Source: Gulosibacter hominis (GTDB taxonomy: Bacteria > Actinomycetota > Actinomycetes > Actinomycetales > Microbacteriaceae). From it: a stretch of 58,424 nucleotides of DNA. The translations under genes were made by a program, and so were the position numbers. The stretch is taken from positions 1 through 58,424 of the forward strand of contig NZ_CAJGWQ010000013.1 of NCBI RefSeq assembly GCF_904842695.1. Reading direction: 5' to 3'. Shown here in pieces: positions 17,848 through 28,739 of the stretch. Position 1 is the stretch's first letter; the number at the start of each line of letters is the position of its first letter. Below the pieces are notes generated by a model, which saw only the letters and a list, made by a program, of their open reading frames with translations, did no database searches and was not told the DNA's origin.

Positions 17848-17930
17848 TTGCCACTCCCCTCACCGGGCCACGCACCCGATATGCGTGACATGCGACTATT
17901 CCACCGCATCCGCGTGAATCACGGCCAAAA

Positions 17931-18527
17931 TTAAAGGTGACTTGCCAGCCTGCCGCCCGATTCGAGCAGATAGCAGCGACCGCACATCGATTCGTAGGTC
18001 ACCGAATTACCGTCAATGGCCACCTGGTCGCCGTCGAACACGAACCGGTCATCGATTCGGCGCCCATTAAAAATCGCCTTGCGCCCACACCGGCAAATGG
18101 TTTTTAGCTCTTCAATCGAGTGCGCAATCTCGAGCAGCCGCCGCGAACCCGGAAACGCGGCCGTTTGAAAGTCGGTGCGGATGCCGTAGCACAGCACCGG
18201 CACATCATCGAGCACGGCGATCTGAAACAGCTCGTCGATCTGCGCTTCGCTGAGAAACTGCGCCTCGTCGACCAGCAGGCACGATACCGTTCCCTCGGCA
18301 TTGCAGCGCGCGAATTCATCGCGGGGATGATCGTCGCCACTCAGCAGCAGATCAACCTCGCGTGACATGCCCAGTCGCGATGACACCTGGTTGGCGCCCT
18401 TGGTGTCGATCTCGGGCTTGGCCAGCAACACCCGGTGACCGCGCTCTTCATAGTTGAAAGCGGTCTGTAGCAGCATGGTTGATTTGCCCGAGTTCATCGC
18501 CCCGTAGCGGAAGTACAGCTTGGCCAC
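17931..18527 (-). CDS. tdk: Thymidine kinase
   Basis: This 198-residue type II thymidine kinase phosphorylates salvaged thymidine. It has the P-loop GAMNSGKS (residues 9-16), the DEAQ motif (87-90) and a four-cysteine zinc site (Cys145, Cys147, Cys182, Cys185). The lid-region tyrosine neighbourhood NSVTYESMC is present. Length and motifs are normal. It is divergent from the APC permease. Confidence 0.96.
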   Translation of the reverse strand: MAKLYFRYGAMNSGKSTMLLQTAFNYEERGHRVLLAKPEIDTKGANQVSSRLGMSREVDLLLSGDDHPRDEFARCNAEGTVSCLLVDEAQFLSEAQIDELFQIAVLDDVPVLCYGIRTDFQTAAFPGSRRLLEIAHSIEELKTICRCGRKAIFNGRRIDDRFVFDGDQVAIDGNSVTYESMCGRCYLLESGGRLASHL

Positions 18528-18601
18528 GCGATTTTTCCTCTCGGCTTGTTATTGGCAACCGAGTTTCGATGCTAGTCGCTTCGTTTGGTTAACATGGCGC
18601 C

Positions 18602-19924
18602 GTGACCGCACCCACTCAGTCAAACCCGAGCCTTCGCCGCGAGTTGACGCTCGGCGGCGCCATCGCGATCGGCCTTTCGTCAATGATCGGCGCCGGCTTG
18701 TTTTCGGCGTTTGGCCCGGCTGCCGCAGCCACCGGTTCGGCGCTGCTGGTGGGCCTGTTGATCGCGTTTGTGGTGGCCGCCTGCAATGCCACTTCGACCG
18801 CGCAATTGGCCGCCCAGTATCCCACCTCGGGCGGTTCGTATATTTACGGGCGCGAACGGCTCGGCGAGTGGTGGGGATTTATGGCCGGATGGGGGTTCGT
18901 CGTCGGTAAGTCAGCTTCGGCGGCTGCTATGGCGCTCACGGTCGCGGCCTATGCGGCCCCCGCAGCCTGGCTGAAACCCGTCGCGCTGGCAGCGCTCGTG
19001 GTGATGGTGGCACTGAACCTTGTGGGCGTCACCCGCACCGCGCAGGCAGCTCGCATCATCGTGGCGCTGGTGCTCACCGGTCTTGCCGTCGTGCTGGTGG
19101 CCGCGTGGCTGTCGACCGGCCCCAACGCACCCACGGGTTTCCAAGCCATGTTCACGGGCCTTGGCACCCGCCTGAGCACCGCATCCGGTTGGTATGGCGT
19201 GCTGCAGTCGGCGGGCCTGTTGTTTTTTGCGTTCGCCGGCTATGCCCGCATCGCCACGCTCGGTGAGGAGGTGCGGGATCCGCAGCGGAATATTCCGCGC
19301 GCAATTATCACCACGCTGCTCGTGGTTGGTGCGATCTATGCCATCGTTGCGCTGACACTGCTCGCCAAGCTCGGCGCCGGTGGTATCGCGGTGAGTGATG
19401 CTCCCCTGGCGGATGCAGCGGATGCGGCGGGTACGGTTCCCTGGGCGGCCGTGCTGGTGCGTATTACGGCCGCTATCGCCGCGCTGGGTGCGCTGCTCGC
19501 GGGGATTGCCGGCGTCACTCGTACGGCGTTGGCGATGGCCCGCAATCATGACCTGCCGCCGGCGCTGGCTGCGGTGCATCCAAAATTTGGGGTGCCGCAT
19601 ATCGCCACGATCGCGCTCGGTGTGGTGGTTGCGTTGCTTATTTTGGTGGGTGATGTGCGCGAGGTCATCGGATTTTCTTCGGCCGGGGTACTGACCTACT
19701 ATTTCGTTGCCAACCTGGCGGCGTTCACGCAGCAGTCGGAAAATCGTCGCTATCCGCGCTGGATGCAGGTGCTGGGGATGGTGCTGTGTGCGCTGCTGGT
19801 GTTTACGCTCCCCTGGCAGTCGCTGCTCGGCGGTATTGCGATGTTCGGGGCTGGGTTTTTGGTGCGCGGTATCGCCGAGTTGCGGCGTGCCCGAAATGAC
19901 GCCTCACGCGGCGCACAAAACTAG
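18602..19924 (+). CDS. APC-family amino acid permease
   Basis: This 440-residue membrane protein has the APC first-helix signature LTLGGAIAIGLSSMIGAG and YPTSGGSYIYGRERLG. FAFAGYARIATLGEEVRDP marks the central conserved region. It is of the shorter, 12-helix type. Translation starts at GTG 18602. Its last four bases overlap the convergent uridine kinase gene. The substrate is unknown. Confidence 0.9.
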   Translation: MTAPTQSNPSLRRELTLGGAIAIGLSSMIGAGLFSAFGPAAAATGSALLVGLLIAFVVAACNATSTAQLAAQYPTSGGSYIYGRERLGEWWGFMAGWGFVVGKSASAAAMALTVAAYAAPAAWLKPVALAALVVMVALNLVGVTRTAQAARIIVALVLTGLAVVLVAAWLSTGPNAPTGFQAMFTGLGTRLSTASGWYGVLQSAGLLFFAFAGYARIATLGEEVRDPQRNIPRAIITTLLVVGAIYAIVALTLLAKLGAGGIAVSDAPLADAADAAGTVPWAAVLVRITAAIAALGALLAGIAGVTRTALAMARNHDLPPALAAVHPKFGVPHIATIALGVVVALLILVGDVREVIGFSSAGVLTYYFVANLAAFTQQSENRRYPRWMQVLGMVLCALLVFTLPWQSLLGGIAMFGAGFLVRGIAELRRARNDASRGAQN

Positions 19925-20559
19925 AGCAGCGGCAGCTGCGGCTGTGTTTTTTGCGCGATCATATTTGCCAGCCCGCCGGCGACGATTTCGATAGCGGCGA
20001 GATTGTGCGCGCCTTCGGGGATGATGATGTCGGCGTACTGCTTGGTGGCTTCAACAAATTGCTCGTGCATTGGTTTCACCGTGGCGAGATACTGCCGTTC
20101 CACTGATTCAAAGGTGCGTCCGCGCTCGATCACATCACGTTTTGCACGCCGCAGGATGCGCACATCGGCGTCGGTGTCGACATAGATTTTTAGCTGGCAC
20201 CGGTCGCGCAGGCGCGGGTCGGCGAATAGCAGCAGCCCCTCGATGAATAGCACCGGCGCGGGCTCGACTCGTTCGACTTCGTCGGCGCGGTTGTGGTTGG
20301 CGAAGTCGTATCGCGGTGAGTCGATCGGATTGCCGGCAAGCAGCTGGTCGAGGTGCTCAACCAGCAGGTCATTGTCGAACGCATCCGGGTGGTCGTAGTT
20401 GACCTGGCAGCGTTCTTCGTAGCTGAGGTTGTCTTGGCGGCGGTAGTAGTTGTCGTGCGTCATCCGGCTCGCATCGGGTGCAAATTTGCTGTGCAGGATG
20501 CGGGTGAGTTCAGTTTTGCCACTTCCGGTACCGCCGGCAATTCCCACCACATACGTCAC
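19921..20559 (-). CDS. udk: Uridine kinase
   Basis: This 212-residue nucleoside kinase has the P-loop GGTGSGKT (residues 9-16). It also has MTHDNYY with the catalytic Asp, YDHPDAFDNDLL and FIEGLLLF. It converts uridine or cytidine to the monophosphate. With tdk nearby it indicates pyrimidine salvage. It is convergent with, and overlaps, the permease by 4 nt. Confidence 0.94.
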   Translation of the reverse strand: MTYVVGIAGGTGSGKTELTRILHSKFAPDASRMTHDNYYRRQDNLSYEERCQVNYDHPDAFDNDLLVEHLDQLLAGNPIDSPRYDFANHNRADEVERVEPAPVLFIEGLLLFADPRLRDRCQLKIYVDTDADVRILRRAKRDVIERGRTFESVERQYLATVKPMHEQFVEATKQYADIIIPEGAHNLAAIEIVAGGLANMIAQKTQPQLPLL

Positions 20560-20610
20560 GGCTACTCACTTTCGTCGTTGCGGAATGTACCCGTTCATCC
20601 GCCATCATTC

Positions 20611-20657
20611 GATAGTAAAACGGATGCGCCGCCGCCCGAGGGCAAACGGCGCATCCG
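20611..20657 (-). terminator. Intrinsic terminator after mqo
   Basis: CGGATGCGCCG (20621-20631) pairs with CGGCGCATCCG (20647-20657). On the minus strand it is followed by TTTTACT. Confidence 0.82.
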
Positions 20658-20682
20658 GTTAGCTTTGCTGGCTGGTAATCGA

Positions 20683-22176
20683 CTACGAAACCTTGTCGAG
20701 GCCGAGCGCGTCAGCAGTCGTGTTCTGTGATTTGTCGGCCTCATCGCTGCTGGCGTTGAGGTCTTCACCAAGGCTGGGGATAAGTTCCTTCAGCTTGGGT
20801 TCCCAACCGCGGTACTGCTCGGGGAAGCACTTCTGCAGCAGGTCGATCATCACGGGCACGGCAACCGATGCACCCGGTGAAGCACCGAGCAGACCAGCGA
20901 TTGAACCGTCCGAGTGGGCCACAACCTCGGTGCCCATCTCGAGCACGCCACCCTTGCCTTCGGGGCCGCGCTTCATCACCTGCACGCGCTGGCCAGCGGT
21001 GATGAGGCGCCAGTCTTCCATCTTGGCTTCGGGGTAGAACTGCTGCAGCTGTTCGAAGCGCTTCTTCTTCGAGGCGAAAACCTCTTTAACGAGGTACACC
21101 ACGAGGTCGAGGTTCTTAAGCCCGGCCGAGATGTAGGTGGGGATGTTACCGAGGCGCAGCGTGCTGAAAAAGTCGAACAGCGTGCCGTTTTTGAGGTACT
21201 TCGTGTTGAACCCGGCGTAGGGGCCAAACATGAGCGACTTCTTGCCGTCGACCACGCGGGTGTCGAGGTGCGGCACCGACATCGGCGGCGCACCCACCGA
21301 GGCCTTGCCGTACACCTTTGCCTGGTGCTGGGCGACAACGGCGGGGTTGTCGGTGCGCAGGAACACACCCGAGATCGGGAAGCCGCCGTAGCCGTTGACT
21401 TCGGGGATGCCCGACTTCTGCAGCAGCGGTAGTGCGCCACCACCGGCCCCGACGAATACGAAGCGAGCCTGGGTCACGTTCTTGCGGCCGCGGTTTGCTC
21501 CCGAACGCACGCGGGTTGCGATCTGCCAGATACCGTCGGGGCGGCGGCGCAGGTCGATCACCTCGGTGCCGAGGCGCACAACGGCGCCATTGTCGATGCT
21601 CGACTGGATGAGCTTACGGGTGAGCGCACCGAAGTCGACGTCGCTTCCCTGTTTGACGTAGGTGGCGGCGATGGGTTCGCTCTTGTCGCGGCCAACCACC
21701 AGGGTTGGTGCCCATTCAAAAATCTTGGCCGGGTCGTCGCTGAACTCCATGGTGGCGAACAGCGGTTCATCCTTGAGCGCCTCGTAGCGGCGACGGAGGA
21801 ATTCGACGTTTTCTTCGCCACGCACGAAGGTCATGTGCGGAACCGGGTTGATGAACTCGGCTGTGTCTTTCAGCAGACCCTGCTCGAGCAGCGAGGTCCA
21901 GTATTGGCGTGATACCTGGAACTGCTCGTTGATGGCAATTGCCTTGGTGACGTTGAGCTTCCCGTTTTTTTCGGGGGTGTAGTTCAGCTCGCACAGTGCC
22001 GAGTGACCGGTACCGGCGTTGTTCCAGGGGTTCGACGATTCTTGAGCGACATCATCGAGGCGCTCAATAATCTTGATCGACCAGCTGGGTTCGAGCTGCT
22101 GGATGAGCGATGCAAGGGTGGCCGACATAATGCCGCCACCGATGAGTACGGCGTCGTAGATCTTCGGGTTCGACAT
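20683..22176 (-). CDS. mqo: Malate:quinone oxidoreductase
   Basis: This 497-residue FAD enzyme oxidises malate to oxaloacetate and passes electrons to the quinone pool at the membrane. It begins with the dinucleotide-binding motif LIGGGIMSATLA. It also contains NPWNNAGTGHSALCELNY, FVFVGAGGGALPLLQKSG and LLGASPGASVAVPVM, all characteristic of Mqo. The length is typical. It is monocistronic with its own terminator. Confidence 0.97.
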   Translation of the reverse strand: MSNPKIYDAVLIGGGIMSATLASLIQQLEPSWSIKIIERLDDVAQESSNPWNNAGTGHSALCELNYTPEKNGKLNVTKAIAINEQFQVSRQYWTSLLEQGLLKDTAEFINPVPHMTFVRGEENVEFLRRRYEALKDEPLFATMEFSDDPAKIFEWAPTLVVGRDKSEPIAATYVKQGSDVDFGALTRKLIQSSIDNGAVVRLGTEVIDLRRRPDGIWQIATRVRSGANRGRKNVTQARFVFVGAGGGALPLLQKSGIPEVNGYGGFPISGVFLRTDNPAVVAQHQAKVYGKASVGAPPMSVPHLDTRVVDGKKSLMFGPYAGFNTKYLKNGTLFDFFSTLRLGNIPTYISAGLKNLDLVVYLVKEVFASKKKRFEQLQQFYPEAKMEDWRLITAGQRVQVMKRGPEGKGGVLEMGTEVVAHSDGSIAGLLGASPGASVAVPVMIDLLQKCFPEQYRGWEPKLKELIPSLGEDLNASSDEADKSQNTTADALGLDKVS

Positions 22177-22281
22177 GTCTCCAGTCTACGCCCGAAACCT
22201 TAGATCACCGAAAAATGAACAGCTTTCATGAAAACGCTGTGATAAGCACCAAATTCAATATGGGATGCATACAAGCAAGCC

Positions 22282-22322
22282 GGCAGCGCATCCGACCAAT
22301 TAAGGTGACCGGATGCGCTGCC
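22282..22322 (-). terminator. Hairpin after asd
   Basis: GGCAGCGCATCCG (22282-22294) pairs perfectly with CGGATGCGCTGCC (22310-22322), about 22 nt beyond the asd stop. The T-content after it is weak. Confidence 0.7.
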
Positions 22323-22344
22323 ACGCTGGCTTTAGCGCGTGCCG

Positions 22345-24716
<2,372 letters not shown>

Positions 24717-24764
24717 GTATCTCCCCTTCGTCACGGCGCACGGCATTGCGTGCCTGCAGCAATT

Positions 24765-24801
24765 CTAGTCGCGCTATTGGCCGATGATGCGGCGGCCCGC
24801 A
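24765..24801. repeat. 37-bp direct repeat, recR 3'-end remnant (left copy)
   Basis: This sequence is identical over 37 bp to 29168-29204, which spans the end of the intact recR gene. Read on the minus strand it encodes AGRRIIGQ and a stop, the RecR C-terminus. It lies about 50 bp upstream of the lysC start, and marks the left edge of the inserted island. Confidence 0.95.
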
Positions 24802-24915
24802 GGGGTCTGCCACTCGAACACCTACACACAGCGGGCGCCGTGCAAGCCGCGTCGCTACAGCTTGCTAGCCACGAGACGGTTAGCCGGTCGAGACGATCAC
24901 ATCGCAACTCTTTAA

Positions 24916-25521
24916 CTAGATTTTGCGGCTCGGCGGCATGGTTTCTGGGATGAAGCAGGGGCTCCAGACGTAAACGCTGACACTGTATCTGTTGCGATTT
25001 TCTGGGAGTACGTAACTCAGCATGATCTCGTACCCGTCGGCTGTATACAGGGTGTCGTCTTCGGTGGGATTCTCGGGGATAAACTCTTCTACGATATCGA
25101 TGTCCGGCGAATGAATAATGTCTTGATAAATTTGATCAACAATGGACGCAACCGGTGCCCCCTCATCAAGTCGCACCGCGAACGACCCCGTGTATTGAAC
25201 ACCCTCCTGCTTGTCTTCTGAGTTCCAATAGTCGTCGGAAAGAATCGGCTTGCATTTCAGCAGAAGTCGCTCGAAGCTCTCATCCGGCCCGTCAAGTTCG
25301 TTCTTGGTCGTGTACTCCGCGGGGAAAAGTTCAGCAATCTGCCGCTGAATTTGTTGCGATCGAGCCTTCACCTCATGTGCATCCGCAACCGACGCGGTCA
25401 CAACTGGAGCATGAGCACCCCCACAACCCGCGAGCAGCACCGACATTAGCGCCACCAGGAATACCAACATCACTGCCCCTCGCACCGATCGCCGCGGCGA
25501 AAGGTTCGTATAGCAATGCAC
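24916..25521 (-). CDS. Lipoprotein paralogue 1 (putative immunity protein)
   Basis: This 201-residue predicted lipoprotein has a basic N-region, a hydrophobic stretch and lipobox LLAGC with the lipidated Cys33. It shares with its two neighbours the motifs LLKCKPILSDDYW, GVQYTGSFAVRLDEGAP, LYTADGYEIMLSYVLP and the C-terminal VWSPCFIPETMPPSRKI. Cys90 and Cys189 are conserved and may form a disulfide. The GTG at 25521 is chosen because it lies exactly 4 nt after an upstream 31-codon ORF, as in paralogue 2. It then gives the same distance to the lipobox (Cys33 in both). I do not recognise the family. Position after a secreted-hydrolase-like gene suggests surface-anchored immunity. Confidence 0.72.
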   Translation of the reverse strand: MHCYTNLSPRRSVRGAVMLVFLVALMSVLLAGCGGAHAPVVTASVADAHEVKARSQQIQRQIAELFPAEYTTKNELDGPDESFERLLLKCKPILSDDYWNSEDKQEGVQYTGSFAVRLDEGAPVASIVDQIYQDIIHSPDIDIVEEFIPENPTEDDTLYTADGYEIMLSYVLPENRNRYSVSVYVWSPCFIPETMPPSRKI

Positions 25522-25525
25522 AGTC

Positions 25526-25621
25526 TCAGTCCTCGCTCTCTTCAACGGTGACACTAATTCCCAGCCTCTCGTACGGCTGACCACGAATGCCCATACTCAC
25601 AGCATCTGTGGCCGTTGTCAT
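25526..25621 (-). CDS. 31-codon ORF, possible orphan effector tail 1
   Basis: This ATG-initiated ORF of 31 codons ends 4 nt before the GTG of lipoprotein 1 (TGAGACTGTG). It contains GIRGQPYERLGISVTV and ends EESED. It aligns without gaps to the second 31-codon ORF (26299-26394). Its last ~20 residues resemble the end of the large effector (PGIRATVRQLKD). It may be a decayed duplicate of the effector 3' end kept for translational coupling, or a true micro-protein. Confidence 0.45.
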   Translation of the reverse strand: MTTATDAVSMGIRGQPYERLGISVTVEESED

Positions 25622-25685
25622 TGCGCAACATCAAATGGCAGCAAAGCGCATCTCGTAAACATTCCACAACTTCCGAAACGGTCCT

Positions 25686-26294
25686 CTAGATTTCGTGGCT
25701 GGGTGGCATGGTTTCCGGGATGAAGCAGGGGCTCCAGACATCAACGCCGACATCGTACCTGTTGCGTTTTTCTGGGAGCACGTAACTCAGCATGATCTCG
25801 TACCCGTCGGCTGTGTAGAGGGTGACGTCTTCGGTGGGATTGTCGGGGATGAGGTCTTCTACGAGTTCGATATCTGGCGAGTGGATGATGTCTTGATAGA
25901 TTTGATCAACAATTTCCGCGACAGGTGCCCCCTCGTCGAGTCGCACCACAAAATACCCTGTGTACTGAACCCCTTCGTTGTTGTCTTCTGATTTCCAGTA
26001 CTCATCGGAAAGAATTGGCTTGCATTTGAGAAGAGTCATTTTGAAGTTTCCATCTGGGCCCTTGAGTTCGTTCTTGGTGGTGTACTCCTTGGGGAAAAGG
26101 TCGGCGATTTGTCGCTGGATTTCCAGTGAGCGGTCTTTCATGTCGTAGGCGTCAGCGATCGGCGTGGTCGCCGCTGGAGGGCGCGCAGTGCTATCGCAGC
26201 CGGTCAGTAGAGCGACCAGCAGTGGCGCCATGAGTACCAGTTTTCTGAAACCTTGCGCGGGCCGGGGCGATGGAAGATTCGTCGGATGGGGCAT
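25686..26294 (-). CDS. Lipoprotein paralogue 2 (putative immunity protein)
   Basis: This 202-residue protein has lipobox LLTGC (Cys33) and is nearly collinear with paralogue 1 over its whole length. Differences concentrate just after the signal peptide and near KNELKGPDGNFKMTLLKC. The C-terminus reads VWSPCFIPETMPPSHEI. The ATG at 26294 lies 4 nt after the stop of a 31-codon ORF (TAAACCCATG). The similarity to paralogue 1 continues into the intergenic DNA, so the duplication unit includes the upstream ORF. The role is inferred as for paralogue 1. Confidence 0.75.
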   Translation of the reverse strand: MPHPTNLPSPRPAQGFRKLVLMAPLLVALLTGCDSTARPPAATTPIADAYDMKDRSLEIQRQIADLFPKEYTTKNELKGPDGNFKMTLLKCKPILSDEYWKSEDNNEGVQYTGYFVVRLDEGAPVAEIVDQIYQDIIHSPDIELVEDLIPDNPTEDVTLYTADGYEIMLSYVLPEKRNRYDVGVDVWSPCFIPETMPPSHEI

Positions 26295-26298
26295 GGGT

Positions 26299-26394
26299 TT
26301 AGTCTTTGATCTCGTCAACTGTCGCAACAATTCCCGGTCTCTCGTACGACTTACCGCGAATGCCCACACTCACAGTATCTATACTGTTCACCAT
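26299..26394 (-). CDS. 31-codon ORF, possible orphan effector tail 2
   Basis: The ORF begins at ATG 26394 and ends PGIVATVDEIKD, closely resembling the effector terminus PGIRATVRQLKD. It matches the other 31-codon ORF codon for codon in length, with mostly conservative substitutions. It is placed directly before lipoprotein 2, exactly as the full effector gene is placed before lipoprotein 3. No ribosome-binding site of note is visible. Confidence 0.5.
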   Translation of the reverse strand: MVNSIDTVSVGIRGKSYERPGIVATVDEIKD

Positions 26395-26457
26395 TACGCG
26401 ACACCAAATAGCAAGCAAGCACATCTCGCCAACAATCCACAACTGCCAAAACTACCT

Positions 26458-27051
26458 CTAGATTTTACGGCTCGGCGGCATGGTTTCCGGGATAAAACAA
26501 GGACTCCAGACATAAACATCAACGAGGTATTGGCCACCTTTCTTGGATAGAAAGTAACCAACGGAGACCTGATAACCATCGGTCGTATAAAGTATAGTGT
26601 CAGATGTTAAACTACCTGGTATCGATCGTCTATCAATACCAATCTTAGGCGAGTCGACGATTTCGGTATAGACTTGATCGACAATATCTTCAGCCGGCGC
26701 ACCTTCATCCAACCGAACTGCGAAACCACCCGCGTACTGCACTCCCTCCCCCTCATCCTCCAAATTCCAGTAATCACTCGAAAGAATCGGCTTGCACTTG
26801 AGAAGACTTGCTTTCTGATCCTCATCATACGGCCCCGCAAGATCGTTCGCGTGTGTATACCGATCGGGGATCATATCAGCGATCGCTTGTTGAATCTCAA
26901 TGGATCTTACTTTCATCTGAGACGGATCATCGACTTGCCTGGCTCGGAGCGAATCATGAGCGGAGTTCACACAACCCACGAGCAAAACTACTGCCAACAG
27001 GGGTGCAATTACGGGCAATAGAAATTTTGGAGAGGCATTTTTCACAAGCAC
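26458..27051 (-). CDS. Lipoprotein paralogue 3 (putative cognate immunity protein)
   Basis: This 197-residue lipoprotein has lipobox LLVGC (Cys27). It is the most diverged of the three but keeps LLKCKPILSSDYW, GVQYAGGFAVRLDEGAP, LYTTDGYQVSVGYFL and the C-terminal VWSPCFIPETMPPSRKI. It begins at GTG 27051, 20 nt after the effector stop, which makes it the best candidate for the cognate immunity protein. The gene is clearly AT-richer than the chromosomal neighbours. The family was not recognised. Confidence 0.72.
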   Translation of the reverse strand: MLVKNASPKFLLPVIAPLLAVVLLVGCVNSAHDSLRARQVDDPSQMKVRSIEIQQAIADMIPDRYTHANDLAGPYDEDQKASLLKCKPILSSDYWNLEDEGEGVQYAGGFAVRLDEGAPAEDIVDQVYTEIVDSPKIGIDRRSIPGSLTSDTILYTTDGYQVSVGYFLSKKGGQYLVDVYVWSPCFIPETMPPSRKI

Positions 27052-27071
27052 GAAGGAGGCCCTATCATCAT

Positions 27072-28739
27072 TCAGTCTTTAAGCTGCCGAACGGTAGCTC
27101 GAATTCCAGGCATATTAGCTTCTGAACCCTGAGCGATTCGCCTATGCCCTCCAGGCCCACCGTCTTCGTCGGGCAGTTCGAGGGTTATATTCTCAAATGC
27201 ATCGCTATCGTGCGGAGTTCGTGTGAAATTGTCAAGAAAATTGATTCCATCGTTCTCATATTGTATATGTGTATAGTCTGTTCCTGGGTTTGGTATCCAA
27301 TCACGGTGCAAGTATGACCCAGCCTCAGAAATCATTTTGTCAACCACCATGCCCTGCGCCTCAGCTGCCGTAAGCTTCGTTACACCGGCGCTATGCCCTT
27401 TAGCCACGGTAGTGACATCACCCGCATAGTCCTCCATCTGGATGAGTTTTTGGAACTCGAATACTTTCGCTCCGCGTTCTGCCATTTCAGCTGACGACCA
27501 ATTGGCACCCTCGCCACCCCAGGTGGACCACTGTCCGTCCTTGACGGTGAACTCCAGAGCCGATTCATCAGCTCGCTCGAGCCATTCCACAATTGCCTGT
27601 GGAAAGTCGGTAATTCCGTTAGCGAAGCTTCCGAAATCTGTGTCAGTTCCGGGAGCGTAGCTAATCACAATGTCAGGATTCTTGGTGAGATCACCGTTCA
27701 CGGCGATGATGCTGTCATTGGCGGGGTCGAACTTTACAGCACCGTCGCCTGCCAGCAGTCGCTCGGCAGCTCCGCGCTGGGCAAGCAGATCCTCGCGGGC
27801 GCGCTCCAATTCGAATAACCGATTCTGCTGTTCCGGTGTGTAAACCGGAACAGAGCGAGGTAGCCAGACTGTGCCGGACGGGTCTTTCGTCTGCTTGGAA
27901 GCTGCATCATCCTTAATTTGTGCGATTTCTGCATCGACCTCCTTCAGCTGCTGAGAGGCTTCATCAACAAAAGCCTGCATGTTCTGATCGTTAGCAAGTT
28001 TTCGGACTGTGAATGGAATGCCAGCTAGATTTCCGATGAGATCTGGGTAATTGTCGAGCAGCTGATCTTGCTGCGACTTGCTGAGCGACTCCCACGCCGC
28101 TCGAACGGCTGCAGGATCCCTGTTCGCCCATTGTTCAACATCACGCCGCGAGACAGGTGAGTCACTCGTTCCCGAAGCTTCAGCGTCGACAGTGCGGTCA
28201 CTGCAGATTCTTACGACCGTGGCGAGGTCGCGCTTCAATGTCTGGCGAGTCTCACGTGCCGCGGCCAGGATGCGATCTACATCGGATTGCAGAATGGGAA
28301 GTGTGACACCTGCAACTATGTAGGGGTGACCACTCTGGGTCATTACGTCGTGGTCTGTGGGTGCCGAGGCACTGAGCGCATCACGAGCGTACTGGCTAAT
28401 CGAAACGGTGCCAATCTCATCGATCACCAAATAGTTCGCGGTGATGCGTGCATCAGTCGCCTCCACCTCGAGCGCGATCTGCTCAACCGACTCTGCGGCG
28501 GTATTGAGCGCTTGCATGAGCCGTGTCAATGCAGACTCGGCGACGTCCGCATCGTGGGTCAGCGAGTAGAGCGCACCCCGTAACGCATCTGCGGTGTGAC
28601 CCTCACTGGTGACACCCTTCATGGCTTTGTGGAGATCATCACCGGCGCCCTCGAGCTTGGCCTGCAGGTGCTTCGCTTCCTGGAACGCATCTTCAAGCGG
28701 CGCATCACTCCAACGCCGCAGATCAGCCCAAGTGGTCAT
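27072..28739 (-). CDS. Alpha/beta-hydrolase (DUF1023-like) type VII-secretion-like effector
   Basis: This is a 555-residue protein. Residues 1-170 are helical and resemble an ESX/WXG-type targeting region, with YLVID at 103-107 fitting the YxxxD/E secretion motif. The segment LLDNYPDLIGNLAGIPFTVR (227-246) is the signature linker that precedes DUF1023 hydrolase domains in actinobacteria. A coiled-coil-rich stretch follows at about 250-330. The C-terminal domain has ISYAPGTDTDF (359-369) and the nucleophile elbow GHSAG (448-452, Ser450). A late HDSDAF (510-515) could supply the catalytic His. It is predicted to be a lipase/esterase-like effector. Its start overlaps the small upstream gene (ATGA), and three lipoprotein genes follow. 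Confidence 0.78.
   Translation of the reverse strand: MTTWADLRRWSDAPLEDAFQEAKHLQAKLEGAGDDLHKAMKGVTSEGHTADALRGALYSLTHDADVAESALTRLMQALNTAAESVEQIALEVEATDARITANYLVIDEIGTVSISQYARDALSASAPTDHDVMTQSGHPYIVAGVTLPILQSDVDRILAAARETRQTLKRDLATVVRICSDRTVDAEASGTSDSPVSRRDVEQWANRDPAAVRAAWESLSKSQQDQLLDNYPDLIGNLAGIPFTVRKLANDQNMQAFVDEASQQLKEVDAEIAQIKDDAASKQTKDPSGTVWLPRSVPVYTPEQQNRLFELERAREDLLAQRGAAERLLAGDGAVKFDPANDSIIAVNGDLTKNPDIVISYAPGTDTDFGSFANGITDFPQAIVEWLERADESALEFTVKDGQWSTWGGEGANWSSAEMAERGAKVFEFQKLIQMEDYAGDVTTVAKGHSAGVTKLTAAEAQGMVVDKMISEAGSYLHRDWIPNPGTDYTHIQYENDGINFLDNFTRTPHDSDAFENITLELPDEDGGPGGHRRIAQGSEANMPGIRATVRQLKD

Noticed and set aside
24717-24764. Lysine riboswitch upstream of lysC
   Set aside because: Only about 50 bp separate lysC from the recR remnant, and no L-box motif is present.
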